Shown here: piece after piece, positions 25,052 to 32,985 of the stretch
Position numbering within the stretch: position 1 is the stretch's first letter
Layout: each line of letters opens with the position of its first letter
NCBI RefSeq assembly: GCF_900142395.1
Contig: NZ_FRAS01000024.1
Span: 1 to 64,000 of the forward strand
From: Hymenobacter psychrotolerans DSM 18569
Lineage (GTDB): Bacteria; Bacteroidota; Bacteroidia; Cytophagales; Hymenobacteraceae
DNA: 64,000 bases
Direction: 5' to 3'
Notes under the pieces: model-generated
The model's database searches: none
Seen by the model: the letters and a program-made list of their open reading frames with translations, nothing else
Told to the model about the DNA's origin: nothing
Translations under genes and position numbers: made by a program

Positions 25052-26464
25052 ATGCAACAACTACTATTCAGCTCGGCCGGCAGCACGGCGTACTGGCAAG
25101 GCACCGGCGCGCTGGCCGGCTCCGTGATGCGCTTCGGCGGTGGCATGGCCGCGGCCGGCAGTGCCGGCGGCAGCTCCGCCACTCAGGACGGCGCCACGCC
25201 CTCCTCACCAGTGGAAAAAGGCCTTTCCGGCGACGTGGCGCTCTGGGGGGAGGCCAACGACTTTCCGCAGCAGGTTATCAAGTCGCTGGAATCGAACACC
25301 ATTCTGCCCAGCGTGCTGGAGTGGAAAACCCGGGCCGTGTACGGCGGGGGCGTGGTCTACGGCCGCGTGACGGGCTTCGACAAGAGCGGCAACGAAATCT
25401 TTGAGCGGGAGCGGCTGCCCGACGTGGAGGCCTTTTTCCGGCGCAGCAACATTGCGCGCTATGCCTACGAAGGTTTGCAGAACCTGTTCACCTTCGCGCA
25501 GAGCTATCCGGAGCTGATTCAGTCGCTCAACAAGCAGAAGATTACCACGCTCACCACCCAGGACACGGCCTTCTGCCGCTACTCGGTGCCGAAGGCCAAT
25601 CAGCCGGTGCCCGATTACGTGCATATCTCGGCCAACTGGCCCGACGCCAAACCCGGCGACGAGTACACGACCAGCGTGCCGGTGCTCGACCCCTACTACG
25701 AGCCGGTGGAGGCGCTGAAGGCCGACACGCGGGGCTTCAAGTACCTCTACCCGCTGGCGCTGCCCTCGCCCGGCAAGGCCCTCTACCAACTGGCCAGCTG
25801 GAACAGCATCCGCCGCTCCGGCTGGCTGGACGTGGCGCAGGCCATTCCGGAGTTCAAGGCGGCCATGTTCAAAAACCAGCTCAGCATCAAGTATCTGATC
25901 GAAACCGATGAGCGGTACTGGAAGTGGAAATACCCCGACTGGGACACGAAAATCACCGAGCAGCGCCGGCAGATTATCAGCGACGAGCTGGCCGACTTCG
26001 AGAAAACCATGACCGGCGCGGCCGGCGCGGGCAAGTCGATTCTCTCGGTGGCGGTGCCGGTTCCGGGCACCACGGAAACCATTTCGGCTTTCAAAGTCAC
26101 GGCCATCGACGACAAGGTGAAAAGCGGGCTGCACATCGAGGACTCGCAGGAGGCCAGCAGCCACATCTACACCGCCCTGAGCGTGGACCCGACGCTGGTC
26201 GGCATTTCGCCCGGCAAGGGCATGGGGGCCGGTTCGGGCTCCGATAAGCGCATCGCCTTCAACAATTTCATATCCACCCACCGCTTCCACCAGGACCTGA
26301 TCCTGGAGCCGCTCTACCTGGTGCGCGACTACAACGGCTGGCCCGAAGAGCTGGAATTCCGCTTCCTCAACCCGCTGGCGCAGACCGCCGACGTGTCCAA
26401 GTCCAACACAAACACCGCCACCGGCGGCAATCCCGATGATGCTGAGCCTGCTGAAGACAAGTAA
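25052..26464 (+). CDS. Portal protein (candidate)
   Basis: 470 residues. A Gly/Ala-rich N terminus is followed by an alpha/beta core (WGEANDFPQQVIKSLESNTI) and helical stem-like segments (SIRRSGWLDVAQAIPEFKAA, KITEQRRQIISDELADFEKT). The stretch SSHIYTALSVDPTLVGISPG resembles the region of portal proteins that precedes the crown helix, and the C terminus is disordered and acidic. The portal forms the dodecameric DNA gate. Its location after terL, separated by a terminator-promoter pair, is consistent. Confidence 0.75.
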   Translation: MQQLLFSSAGSTAYWQGTGALAGSVMRFGGGMAAAGSAGGSSATQDGATPSSPVEKGLSGDVALWGEANDFPQQVIKSLESNTILPSVLEWKTRAVYGGGVVYGRVTGFDKSGNEIFERERLPDVEAFFRRSNIARYAYEGLQNLFTFAQSYPELIQSLNKQKITTLTTQDTAFCRYSVPKANQPVPDYVHISANWPDAKPGDEYTTSVPVLDPYYEPVEALKADTRGFKYLYPLALPSPGKALYQLASWNSIRRSGWLDVAQAIPEFKAAMFKNQLSIKYLIETDERYWKWKYPDWDTKITEQRRQIISDELADFEKTMTGAAGAGKSILSVAVPVPGTTETISAFKVTAIDDKVKSGLHIEDSQEASSHIYTALSVDPTLVGISPGKGMGAGSGSDKRIAFNNFISTHRFHQDLILEPLYLVRDYNGWPEELEFRFLNPLAQTADVSKSNTNTATGGNPDDAEPAEDK

Positions 26465-27455
26465 CGAACTGCGCCGCTACGTGACGCTCGACGCCCGTGA
26501 GGTGCCCGAGCCGGTGCAGCGCGAAGAAGAGCGCCTGCGCAGGCAGCTGCTGCTGCCGCTACTGGGTAGCACGCTGCTGCACTGGCTGGAGGCGCAATAC
26601 GAGGCCGGCACCACGGCCGAAACCGACACGCCGGCCGGCGAGCTGCTGCGCCTGGTGCAGGCCCCGCTGGCGCGCCTTAGCGTAGCCGGCGCCCTGGACG
26701 AGCTGCAGGTCACCCTCGACAACACGGGTATCCACATCGTCAGCACCGAAACCCATAAAACGGCCTTTCAGTGGCAGATTACCAACCTGCGCAAAACGCT
26801 GACCCGCAAAGGCTACCTCGATCTGAACGTGCTGCTGCAGTGGCTGGAAGATAACCACAGCACGTCGCCGGAACTGCAGGCCTGGGCGGCCGGAGCCGGC
26901 CAGAACCACCGCCGGCAGCTGCTGACTTCGGCCGCGGAGTTTTCGCACTTCGAGAACATCCAGGAGTCGTGGCCACTGTTCGAGGCCCTGCGCCCGCTCA
27001 TCAGCCGGCAGGAGCTGTTCGTGCTGGAGCCGCAGCTGGGCTACGACTTCCTGAGCGAGTTGCGCGAACAGGTGCGAACCCGCACGCTCACGGTGGAGAA
27101 TGAGGCGCTGCTGAATCAGTACGTCCGCCCGGCGCTGGCCGCGTGCACACTGGCCCGCGCCGTGCCCGAGCTGGGCCTGCGGCTCACCGGCGACGGGATT
27201 GAGCTGATGATTGCCCGCATCGACGACTCCAACTCCAAGGAAGCCGACGCCGGCCTCGACCAGCTGCTGCAGGCCCGCGCCTTCGAGGCGCAGCGCACGG
27301 CCGACGTGCTACTGGAGCGGATGCGCCAGCTGCTCAACCGCGTGGCCTCACCGACCCGGTACGCCACCTATTTCAAGTTCGGTCCCTACCGCGCCCCCGA
27401 CGCGGCTGCCGTGCCGCTCAATACTGCTGAATCAAAAGTTGTCCGCTTTTTCTGA
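26436..27455 (+). CDS. Phage protein, DUF6712-like
   Basis: 339 residues beginning MMLSLLKTSNELRRYVTL, a start typical of the DUF6712 group of Bacteroidota phage proteins (family recalled, not searched). Mostly helical; no signal or membrane segment. It overlaps the portal gene by 29 nt and the holin gene by 1 nt. Proteins of this group lie between portal and lysis genes and are probably virion-associated; the role is not known. Confidence 0.6.
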   Translation: MMLSLLKTSNELRRYVTLDAREVPEPVQREEERLRRQLLLPLLGSTLLHWLEAQYEAGTTAETDTPAGELLRLVQAPLARLSVAGALDELQVTLDNTGIHIVSTETHKTAFQWQITNLRKTLTRKGYLDLNVLLQWLEDNHSTSPELQAWAAGAGQNHRRQLLTSAAEFSHFENIQESWPLFEALRPLISRQELFVLEPQLGYDFLSELREQVRTRTLTVENEALLNQYVRPALAACTLARAVPELGLRLTGDGIELMIARIDDSNSKEADAGLDQLLQARAFEAQRTADVLLERMRQLLNRVASPTRYATYFKFGPYRAPDAAAVPLNTAESKVVRFF

Positions 27456-27994
27456 TGCATCCACTACTACCGCCGGCACTGGAAAAGGCCGCACAACTCT
27501 TCCAGAAGTACATTTTCAACGACTGGAGCGCGCTGGGCTTCCTGATGGTGCTCTTCCTGATTGACACGCTGCTGGGCATGGCTCGCAGCTTCAAGCAGGG
27601 CCGCTTCCACTCGCGGGGGATGCGCCAGATGTTCACCAAGCTGCGCGACTACGGGGTGGGAATCGTGGTGGCGCACGTGTTCAGCTCCATCGAAATCGAT
27701 GGCAGCCGCGTGCCCTGGGCGGACTACATGTCGCTCGGGGTGAAGTTCACCATCTACCTCTTCATCCTCATTATCGAAGCCAAGAGCATCGATGAGAACC
27801 TTCGCGGGCTGGGTGGCATGGGCCTGCCGATGCCCAAGTTCCTGCGCCAGGGCATGACGGACTGGGAGGAAACCGGCTCGTTTCGCAGCAAAGTGCCACC
27901 CGAGGAGCTGGCGCCGGCCGCGCCTGAGCCAATGCTGGAGAGTGAGTTGCCGCCGCTTCCTGCACCGCCCGCTTTACGTGAAGTTTCCATTTAA
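27455..27994 (+). CDS. Phage holin
   Basis: 179 residues. It has two or three membrane helices: ALGFLMVLFLIDTLLGMARS (about residues 27-46), a weaker one around VGIVVAHVFSSI, and LGVKFTIYLFILIIEAKSI (about 93-111), then a charged Pro-rich C-terminal tail. Topology and position directly before the endolysin fit a toxin-secretion/phage-lysis holin, which makes pores that let the endolysin reach peptidoglycan. Confidence 0.8.
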   Translation: MHPLLPPALEKAAQLFQKYIFNDWSALGFLMVLFLIDTLLGMARSFKQGRFHSRGMRQMFTKLRDYGVGIVVAHVFSSIEIDGSRVPWADYMSLGVKFTIYLFILIIEAKSIDENLRGLGGMGLPMPKFLRQGMTDWEETGSFRSKVPPEELAPAAPEPMLESELPPLPAPPALREVSI

Positions 27995-28005
27995 TACCTG
28001 TTCAA

Positions 28006-28548
28006 ATGCAGCTTACCAAACCACAACTCATGGCCGCCCTGGTGGGCACCACGTCGGCGGAAGCCGACAAGTTCCTCGGCCCGATCAACGAAACGCTGGC
28101 CAAGTACAACATCAACACGAAGCTTCGTGTGGCGCACTTTCTGGCGCAGATCGGGCACGAGTCCTGCGGGCTGGATGCCGTACGCGAATACGCCAGCGGA
28201 GCCGCCTATGAGGGCCGGAAAGACCTCGGCAATACCCAGAAGGGCGACGGGGTAAAGTTTCGGGGCCGTGGCCTGATCCAGATTACAGGCCGGGCCAACT
28301 ACTATGCACTGGGCCGAGCCTTCGGCGTGGACCTGGAGGCTGAGCCGTGGCTGTTGGAAACGTCTCGCCTCGCAGCCCTATCGGCCGGCTGGTACTGGAA
28401 CAGCCGCAGCCTGAACGCTATGGCGGATGGCAACTTCTTCGACACCATCACCAAGCGCATCAACGGCGGGACCAACGGCTATGCGGACCGCATGAACCAC
28501 TTCCTGGTAGCCGCCAAGGCGCTGGGTATTCCCGGAGGAAAAGTATGA
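28006..28548 (+). CDS. GH19 chitinase-like endolysin
   Basis: 180 residues, no signal peptide, so release depends on the holin. The glycoside hydrolase 19 core is clear: HFLAQIGHESCGL with catalytic Glu52, a second acidic residue in REYASGAAYEGRKDLGN, and the substrate-binding motif FRGRGLIQITGRANY. It cleaves the glycan backbone of peptidoglycan at lysis. It ends in the ATGA overlap with the spanin-like gene (28545-28548). Confidence 0.9.
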   Translation: MQLTKPQLMAALVGTTSAEADKFLGPINETLAKYNINTKLRVAHFLAQIGHESCGLDAVREYASGAAYEGRKDLGNTQKGDGVKFRGRGLIQITGRANYYALGRAFGVDLEAEPWLLETSRLAALSAGWYWNSRSLNAMADGNFFDTITKRINGGTNGYADRMNHFLVAAKALGIPGGKV

Positions 28549-29075
28549 GACGACTTCTAGGTTTATTCTTTCTGTATGGCCTGGTAACATTTATGGTTAC
28601 CGCACTGGCTGTTCTGGTACTGAGCTTATTCAGCGGCTGCACCACCAGCCGGCCGCGTCCGGAGCAGTTGCCCTCGCTGCTCAGCCCGCTGCAGCGCGAC
28701 TCGCTGGCGCAGCTACCCCCGTACCTGGTACCGCCGCCGGCCGGCAGCAGCCCGCGCCAGGTGCGCCAGTGGCAGAAGGCCCAGGCCCGCAACCTAGCCC
28801 GCGCTGGCCACGCGCCGGCATCGGTGAAAATCAAGAACAGCACCGTGGCCACCGGCGAAAACTCCACTGCCGTGAGCACGGCCAAGAAAAGCAGTACGGC
28901 GGTCGGGGAGGAGGCTAGCGCCACGCGCATCGACAAGGCTAAGGCACCGGTGGCCGTGGGCTCGGGCGCGGTGGCCACCGCCACCACTACCAGGGCATTT
29001 CCGTGGTGGGTGCTGGCGGTCGTGGGCGTACTGCTCGGGCTGAACCGGCTGGTGCGCGGCCGCTGGCTACTTTGA
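28545..29075 (+). CDS. Spanin-like lipoprotein with C-terminal membrane helix
   Basis: 176 residues. The N terminus is a lipoprotein signal (LVLSLFSGC, with Cys28 as the lipid site). The middle is Pro/Ser/Thr/Ala-rich and extended, with repeated ST-AV motifs. A C-terminal membrane helix ends the protein (PWWVLAVVGVLLGLNRLV). A single polypeptide with an outer-membrane lipid anchor and an inner-membrane helix is the arrangement of unimolecular spanins, which fuse the two membranes in the last lysis step. Position after the endolysin supports it. Confidence 0.7.
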   Translation: MRRLLGLFFLYGLVTFMVTALAVLVLSLFSGCTTSRPRPEQLPSLLSPLQRDSLAQLPPYLVPPPAGSSPRQVRQWQKAQARNLARAGHAPASVKIKNSTVATGENSTAVSTAKKSSTAVGEEASATRIDKAKAPVAVGSGAVATATTTRAFPWWVLAVVGVLLGLNRLVRGRWLL

Positions 29076-29079
29076 AATA

Positions 29080-29112
29080 AAACTGCCCCGGTCGTGCTGG
29101 CCGGGGCGGTTT
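29080..29112 (+). terminator. Rho-independent terminator
   Basis: AAACTGCCCCGG pairs with CCGGGGCGGTTT (one G-U pair) around a 9-nt loop. It closes the portal-lysis unit. Confidence 0.8.
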
Positions 29113-29286
29113 GCTTTGCTACCTTCGTCATGCGAACATTCTGGAACATCATGCTAGGCTTGCGCCTTGGCCGTCTTCAAAAAACGGCCGGGGAGTAGAG
29201 CGGAAGCATGATCCGCACTTTCGGTGCACGCTTGGCGTGGTGCAGAATGTTCGCAGCGATTTCCCCGGCTTGCTGAAGACTGCACC

Positions 29287-29583
29287 ATGGCTAAGAACCC
29301 CATCGGCTTCGGCCGCACCACTGCTGACCCGGACCCGAACGGTACGGGCGACGGCTGGCGTTTGCACTCTGGCGACGCTGAAGAGAAATCGGAACAGCAG
29401 CGGGAAAAGCCGCCGCGCCTGCCTAAGGCGGAACCAGTTTATGTGGGCACCATTGAAGGATTGGAAATTCTTGGAGCTTACGGTTTGTCGCCCCTGGCGC
29501 CGCTCAGCAACCTGGAGCAGCAGCTACTTCAGGTAGTGGCTGGGTTGGAGCGAAAACTTGACCAGTACAGCGAAGCTTCTTAG
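29287..29583 (+). CDS. Small phage protein
   Basis: 98 residues starting MAKNPIGFGRTTADPDPN; the frame is open upstream but the region 29113-29286 is non-coding in appearance. Charged and disordered in the first half (AEEKSEQQREKPPRLPK), with a short coiled coil at the C terminus (LSNLEQQLLQVVAGLERKLD). It lies alone between two terminators, and two candidate -7 boxes are nearby (TACCTTCG at 29117-29124; TAGGCTTG at 29155-29162). Function unknown. Confidence 0.55.
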   Translation: MAKNPIGFGRTTADPDPNGTGDGWRLHSGDAEEKSEQQREKPPRLPKAEPVYVGTIEGLEILGAYGLSPLAPLSNLEQQLLQVVAGLERKLDQYSEAS

Positions 29584-29637
29584 TTTAGGCCCGCCAATCA
29601 ACCCCGTGCAGGGAGCGAAACGGCCGCCTACTGCAAC

Positions 29638-29665
29638 AAAAGCCCCGCCCACCAGCGGGGCTTTT
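29638..29665 (+). terminator. Rho-independent terminator
   Basis: AAAAGCCCCGC and GCGGGGCTTTT with a 6-nt loop and a T-run. Promoter P4 begins 9 nt later. Confidence 0.87.
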
Positions 29666-29673
29666 TCGTGTCC

Positions 29674-29704
29674 TTTTTCACCGTGGCAGCCGGCGGCAGT
29701 TTTG
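29674..29704 (+). promoter_or_regulatory. Phage promoter P4 (tail unit), leaderless
   Basis: TTTTTC (29674-29679), 17 nt, CAGTTTTG (29697-29704), CTGC, ATG at 29709. The spacer is almost identical to that of P2 (CACCGTG...GCCGGCGG). Confidence 0.75.
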
Positions 29705-29708
29705 CTGC

Positions 29709-30524
29709 ATGGAACGACTGGAAATCTGGAGCCGGCACTTCACGCCGGCCAGCACCTGGAACGAACTCACCCGCGCCCAGCTCGGCGAGGTGGTGCACGT
29801 GCTCTACGGGCCGGAGCACTTCTGGCCTGCCCGGTTGCGGCTGCTGAGCATCGTCAGCGGCGCGCCCCTCGAGTTGCTCACCGACCTGCCCGTGCTGCAG
29901 GTCAAGCAGCTGTATAGCCTCACTGATTTTATCTACTCCGACGAGCACCGCCTGACTAGGCAGCTGCTGCCCGAGCTGCGCCTGCCGGCCAGAGTGGACC
30001 GCAAACAGCGCCGCTGGATGGGCGCCGGCGACAACCTGTCGGGCGTGAGCTTCGGCGAGTTCATCTTCGCCGACACCTACTTCTGCGCCTATGCCCGGCA
30101 CCAGGCGCCGGAGGCGTTGAGCCACTTCATAGCCTCGCTCTACCGTCCGGCGCGCCGGAAAGGCCCCCGGCCCGGCGACGCCGACTGGAGCGGCGACGTG
30201 CGCGAAGCCTTCAACGAGCACAACATCGAGTACCACGCCCGCGTGCTACGCTGGCTGCCGGAGGTGGATCAGCTGAGCATCTACCTCTGGTACCGCGGCT
30301 GCCGGGCCCAGCTACAGGCCGACTTCCCGCAGGTGTTCGAAGCGGCCGAAACTGACACCCGCCGCCACCAGAAAGGTGACTGGGGCCGTGTGCTGCGCAG
30401 CCTCTCCGGCGACACGTTCGGGCCGCTGGAGCAAACCGCCCGGCAGTCGGCGCGCACCGTGCTGGCCGAACTCTGCGACCTGGCCCGCGAGGCCCGGCAC
30501 CTCAACTCCACTTCTTCCCGCTAA
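29709..30524 (+). CDS. Phage tail-region protein
   Basis: 271 residues starting MERLEIWSRHFTPASTW. Mostly helical, with several aromatic clusters (ADTYFCAYARHQAPEALSHF, LSIYLWYRGCRAQLQADFPQ). No signal, membrane segment or known motif. It is the first gene of the tail unit and overlaps the next gene by a single nucleotide (TAATG). Position suggests a tail assembly chaperone or connector, but nothing decisive is visible. Confidence 0.6.
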   Translation: MERLEIWSRHFTPASTWNELTRAQLGEVVHVLYGPEHFWPARLRLLSIVSGAPLELLTDLPVLQVKQLYSLTDFIYSDEHRLTRQLLPELRLPARVDRKQRRWMGAGDNLSGVSFGEFIFADTYFCAYARHQAPEALSHFIASLYRPARRKGPRPGDADWSGDVREAFNEHNIEYHARVLRWLPEVDQLSIYLWYRGCRAQLQADFPQVFEAAETDTRRHQKGDWGRVLRSLSGDTFGPLEQTARQSARTVLAELCDLAREARHLNSTSSR

Positions 30525-31066
30525 TGCTCCGTCACTCGCAGTACGTCGCGCTGTTCCGCGACCTGGCCACGCGTCACCAGAAAATTCAGCACTCGCCCAA
30601 AGTGCCGCGCTTTGCCCGCGTGGTGGTCAGTATCGACCCATTTCAGAAGCAGGTTGACCTGGCTGAAATGGCCGAAAAGCAGCTCGGACGCCATTACGCG
30701 CCCGGCTCCACTTCGCAGATGCTGGTCGTGGAAAGCTGTCACACGCAGTACCTCGATAACGGGGGCGACAACCGGCAGCGCCGCCGGTCGGGGGCCTTCT
30801 ACGTGTTCCAGAAGCTGCCCAAAGACTTCACCCAGGACGACATCGAGCTGGCTATCGACGCCACCGAAGAAACCGGCGAGCAGCTGCTGGCGGCCGTGCT
30901 GCATGCGCTGGCCGGCCAAGTGAAGGTGCGCCTCGACGAGAAGTCCATCAGCGCCGACACCATCGGCCCGATCGGCGACGGCAGCTGGTACGGCACCCGC
31001 TTCGACTTCGACTTTACCAACCCGGCCACGGCCGCGCTAACCTATAACCCCGCCGCCTTCATCTAA
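30524..31066 (+). CDS. Phage tail-region protein
   Basis: 180 residues: N-terminal helix, then a mixed alpha/beta domain (ARVVVSIDPFQKQVDLAEMA, GAFYVFQKLPKDFTQDDIEL) and a strand-rich C terminus ending TYNPAAFI. It is coupled by one-nucleotide overlaps to both neighbours. Size and position are compatible with a tail-terminator or neck protein; not recognised by motif. Confidence 0.6.
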   Translation: MLRHSQYVALFRDLATRHQKIQHSPKVPRFARVVVSIDPFQKQVDLAEMAEKQLGRHYAPGSTSQMLVVESCHTQYLDNGGDNRQRRRSGAFYVFQKLPKDFTQDDIELAIDATEETGEQLLAAVLHALAGQVKVRLDEKSISADTIGPIGDGSWYGTRFDFDFTNPATAALTYNPAAFI

Positions 31067-32985
31067 TGGCTCTGATCGACTTATATCTGCACTGGGAGGA
31101 CGAGGGCGAAGTGTTCAGCGACGGCCCTGACTCCTACACCAACTGGCTGGGCACGCTCTTTATCGTGGACCCGGCCACGCTTGTTATTACCACCGAGCCG
31201 CGCCGTCAGCGCGTGTACCTGACGCCGGTACCGGACGTGCCGCCGGCCGACGTCAGCCTCGATCCGTCGGTGCTGATCAGCACACAGGTCAACGGCAACA
31301 CGCTCACGCGCTACTACCATGATGGTGCCGGTGGCCTGGCCCCGCTGGCGCAGTTCGTGGATGCCACGGCCACTGTTATCGGCTGCGACTGTTTCGGCAC
31401 GGCCGTGGGCCTGATTGACCTCACGCTGGCCCCGGACAGCCCGGGTGGCAGCTACACCTACCTGTGGAGCGACGGCGCGACGACGGCCGACCGGGGCGCT
31501 ATGCGTGCTGGCACGTATTCGGTGCTCATCACGCACGAAAGCGGTGCCTGGCTGCTACTCGAAAACGTGGTGGTAGGCCAGAATCCGCGCCTGGAAGTGG
31601 AAGTGCGCCAGCTCAGCAGCGAGGTGGAGTTGGTGGTCAGCGGGGGAGTAGCACCGTACTCGTTTCTGTGGAACGACGGCGACACGCGTCCCCAACGCGA
31701 CGATCTGGTGGAGGGCACCAGCACGTGTACCGTCACTGACAGTCTGGGCTGCGTGCGGGAAGTAACTGTGTCGTATTTCAGCTACCAGCTGTTTTTCTCG
31801 CGCAACGCCATCTACCAGCACCAGGACGCCGGCGAGGCCTACCGCGAAGACCCAGCCGGCATGCCCAACCTCTCGTTCGTGTGCGAAGTGCACGTCGAGC
31901 AGGAGTATGGCAGCAACCTGTTCACACCGGTGGCCACCGTGCTCGAGCAGCCCGCCAGCCGTGACGGCCGCACCGTGTTCGAAGTGCAGGAGCTGCTCTC
32001 GCCCTTTCTGCAGCCGGCCGTGCCGAACCTGGCTCAGACCGGTATCGAGCGCCGCACGGACGTATTCAAGCGGTTTTTCCTACGCACAGCCCCCAAGTAC
32101 GGCACCCCGCCCACCCGCGACGCGGTAAGCGTGTCGGCCGTGCATTTCGTGCAGCTCGGCGGGCTCAGCTTCCACGAGGCCCGCTCCGGCAACTGGGCCA
32201 GCTATGCCGCCGCCCGCCGGCCGTTCCTGACCTGGCAGCCGTCTACGGTATATGCGGCCGCTGACCAGCCGGAATTTCTGAGCTGGCTGGTGCTGGCCTC
32301 CTTTGCGTCGCTGCAGCAGAAGGTGAAGGTATACTTCAGCGACGGCAGCACGACGCTGCTCACCCCCTCCGGCTTTACGCAGCCGGTGGTGCGCGGGGAG
32401 GTGCTGAACCTGCCCGCCGGCTTCGCGCAGCTGGGCCTGGATGATCAGGCCGAGCGCACCGTGACGGCCTGGGAGGTGTTTCTGGCGGATACCAACGGCC
32501 AGGCCGTGTCGCCGGTGCGCCGCTACGTGCGCGAGTGGCCGGTGGGCCCGCGCCGCTACCTGCTCTACCGCAACTCGCTGGGCGGCGTGGACACGTTCGT
32601 GGCCACCGGCGAGGCCGTGCTGGACGTGGAGGTAACCGGCGACGAGGTGGAGCGCAGCCTGGCCTGGGACTATGACCCGCAGCTGGGTGACACGCAGGTG
32701 CAGGACAAGGTGCTGCGGCCGCTGCTCAAGCTGGCCAGCGGTCTGCGCACGCAGCAGCAGATGCTCGAGCACCAGGAACTGCTGCTCTCGCGCCAGGTAC
32801 TGCTCGTGCAGCACGGCCAGCTACGGCCGGGCGTGGTGAAAGCCAAAACGGTGCCCTTGACGGAGGAGGGCAAGTACGTCAACTCGCTGGAGCTGGACTT
32901 CTACCTGCCCCGTGAGCGGAATTTCACGCCCCGCCTGCCGGCGGCCGGCGGCGAGCTGCCCACCTTTGACCAGCTGCTGCCATGA
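31066..32985 (+). CDS. Phage tail protein with SprB-like repeats
   Basis: 639 residues. Two repeats of the Bacteroidota SprB/adhesin type are visible: YTYLWSDGATTADRGAM with AGTYSVLIT (about 130-155) and YSFLWNDGDTRPQRDDL with TCTVTDSLGCV (about 198-230). Such repeats normally occur in gliding-motility adhesins and large surface proteins. The rest is strand-rich, ending in a helix and a basic segment. It overlaps the next gene by 4 nt (ATGA). A role in adhesion to the host surface or as a baseplate/fibre component is inferred. Confidence 0.75.
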   Translation: MALIDLYLHWEDEGEVFSDGPDSYTNWLGTLFIVDPATLVITTEPRRQRVYLTPVPDVPPADVSLDPSVLISTQVNGNTLTRYYHDGAGGLAPLAQFVDATATVIGCDCFGTAVGLIDLTLAPDSPGGSYTYLWSDGATTADRGAMRAGTYSVLITHESGAWLLLENVVVGQNPRLEVEVRQLSSEVELVVSGGVAPYSFLWNDGDTRPQRDDLVEGTSTCTVTDSLGCVREVTVSYFSYQLFFSRNAIYQHQDAGEAYREDPAGMPNLSFVCEVHVEQEYGSNLFTPVATVLEQPASRDGRTVFEVQELLSPFLQPAVPNLAQTGIERRTDVFKRFFLRTAPKYGTPPTRDAVSVSAVHFVQLGGLSFHEARSGNWASYAAARRPFLTWQPSTVYAAADQPEFLSWLVLASFASLQQKVKVYFSDGSTTLLTPSGFTQPVVRGEVLNLPAGFAQLGLDDQAERTVTAWEVFLADTNGQAVSPVRRYVREWPVGPRRYLLYRNSLGGVDTFVATGEAVLDVEVTGDEVERSLAWDYDPQLGDTQVQDKVLRPLLKLASGLRTQQQMLEHQELLLSRQVLLVQHGQLRPGVVKAKTVPLTEEGKYVNSLELDFYLPRERNFTPRLPAAGGELPTFDQLLP

